From Pseudomonadota bacterium (GTDB lineage Bacteria > Pseudomonadota > Alphaproteobacteria > Parvibaculales > Parvibaculaceae): DNA of 6,531 nucleotides. A program made the position numbers and the translations under genes. This document shows positions 6,116 to 6,531 of the stretch, one piece after another. The stretch lies in contig JAJXZC010000115.1 of NCBI GenBank assembly GCA_021780275.1, positions 1 to 6,531 on the forward strand, in the 5' to 3' direction. Position 1 is the first letter of the stretch, and each line of letters opens with the position of its first letter. Below the pieces are notes generated by a model. That model was given only the letters and a program-made list of their open reading frames with translations, made no database searches and was not told the DNA's origin.

Positions 6116-6309
6116 ATCATGGAGGGGGTGGCGTTCCGGCGGTGCGGCTTTTCTGTGTGAGCCAAAGATATGGCGATGCTCTCATCCTGCGCTCCACTTC
6201 CGGCATACGCCTTGCGGGTCAAACAGGTCGCGCCTAGCGTTCCGTATAAGAACGAATATGGAGCGGGCCATGTCGTTAGCGGCTTCTCTGTCCGAATCAA
6301 TGAACCCAT

Positions 6310-6531
6310 ATGGATAACGCCAATCGCATCTATGTTCTGGAGGGCGCGCTTGCATCGCACTCGCGGCGAGCGGCGGTCTGGATGGCGCCGATTTATTCCG
6401 GTTGGATTGCATGCCTTCTGATCGTCTTGTTTTCCGCCTACGGCACCCTTACGCATTTCATGATGGCTGAGGATGCTACCGTCCTCTTCAATCACTACAA
6501 TGGCATATCGGATGCGGCGCCTCTGTTTCAC
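6310..6531 (+). CDS. Probable multi-pass membrane protein, N-terminal part
   Basis: An open frame runs from ATG 6310 through the right edge (74 codons seen). An in-frame TGA at 6301 rules out a more upstream start. A short cytoplasmic-looking basic stretch (SHSRRAAVW, 16-24) is followed by a membrane segment at about 27-46 (PIYSGWIACLLIVLFSAYG) and then MAEDATVLFNHYNGISDAAPLFH. That last part resembles the EDG-x-V-F...G...L..P motif right after the first membrane segment in several large uncharacterised polytopic membrane proteins of glycosyltransferase-C-like build; this is inference from a short piece. No good ribosome site precedes ATG 6310; ATG 6382 is an alternative start. Codon third positions are less GC-biased than in the genes to the left, hinting at an accessory or transferred gene. 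No gene neighbours on this side are visible. Confidence 0.55.
   Translation, partial: MDNANRIYVLEGALASHSRRAAVWMAPIYSGWIACLLIVLFSAYGTLTHFMMAEDATVLFNHYNGISDAAPLFH

Noticed and set aside
6110..6117. Palindrome TGCATGCA after the fibre module
   Set aside because: Eight bases only and partly within the hairpin arm already described; no second copy suggests an operator.
6212..6250. Possible sigma-70 promoter: TTGCGG (6212-6217) and TATAAG (6245-6250)
   Set aside because: The spacer would be 27 bases, far from the usual 16-18, and nothing like a -35 box lies at the right distance from TATAAG.
5782..6531. Minus-strand open frame (249 codons) across the small gene and right edge
   Set aside because: It overlaps the coupled 90-codon gene and the membrane-protein start; composition is disordered and Arg/His-rich, with no motif. 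It stays open at the edge, so it is not fully excluded, but the plus-strand frames fit better.

Overview
The window looks like chromosomal DNA of an alphaproteobacterium, most likely one of the Hyphomicrobiales/Rhizobiales. The base composition is GC-rich, G or C dominates third codon positions, the proteins resemble their enterobacterial relatives clearly but distantly, and the tail-fibre-type protein is of a kind I associate with alphaproteobacterial phages. The genus cannot be read from the sequence.

Left part (1-4498), all on the + strand and tightly spaced: the C-terminal third of a gamma-aminobutyraldehyde dehydrogenase (PatD/YdcW type), then a complete ABC importer of the polyamine/opine family in the order ATPase (YdcT-like), periplasmic binding protein (YdcS-like), permease 1 (YdcU-like) and permease 2 (YdcV-like). 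Gaps are 22 and 28 bases, then a TTGA stop/start overlap, then 10 bases, so this reads as one transcription unit. The gene set matches E. coli ydcSTUV-ydcW (patD) in a different order. The simplest reading is that a putrescine-like polyamine is imported and its aldehyde is oxidised to 4-aminobutyrate; the aminotransferase or oxidase that would make the aldehyde is not in view. Three strong inverted repeats lie in the first 125 bases after the binding-protein stop codon, inside the start of the first permease gene, and could set the excess of binding protein over permease.

Middle part (4499-6090): after a 75-base gap holding a bulged hairpin and a strong Shine-Dalgarno site comes a 415-residue protein that looks like a phage tail-fibre/head-spike or adhesin-type protein (a carbohydrate-binding jelly-roll-like region followed by a LamG/concanavalin-like region). 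It is translationally coupled by an ATGA overlap to a 90-residue protein I do not recognise. No other phage gene is in the window, so this is an isolated fibre module, perhaps a phage remnant or a detached locus of the kind known for gene transfer agent head spikes. A second bulged hairpin follows the stop codon.

Right part (6091-6531): a 219-base gap with no convincing gene or promoter, then the start of what is probably a multi-pass membrane protein running off the end, with softer GC bias than its neighbours. No rRNA, tRNA, insertion sequence or CRISPR array was found.
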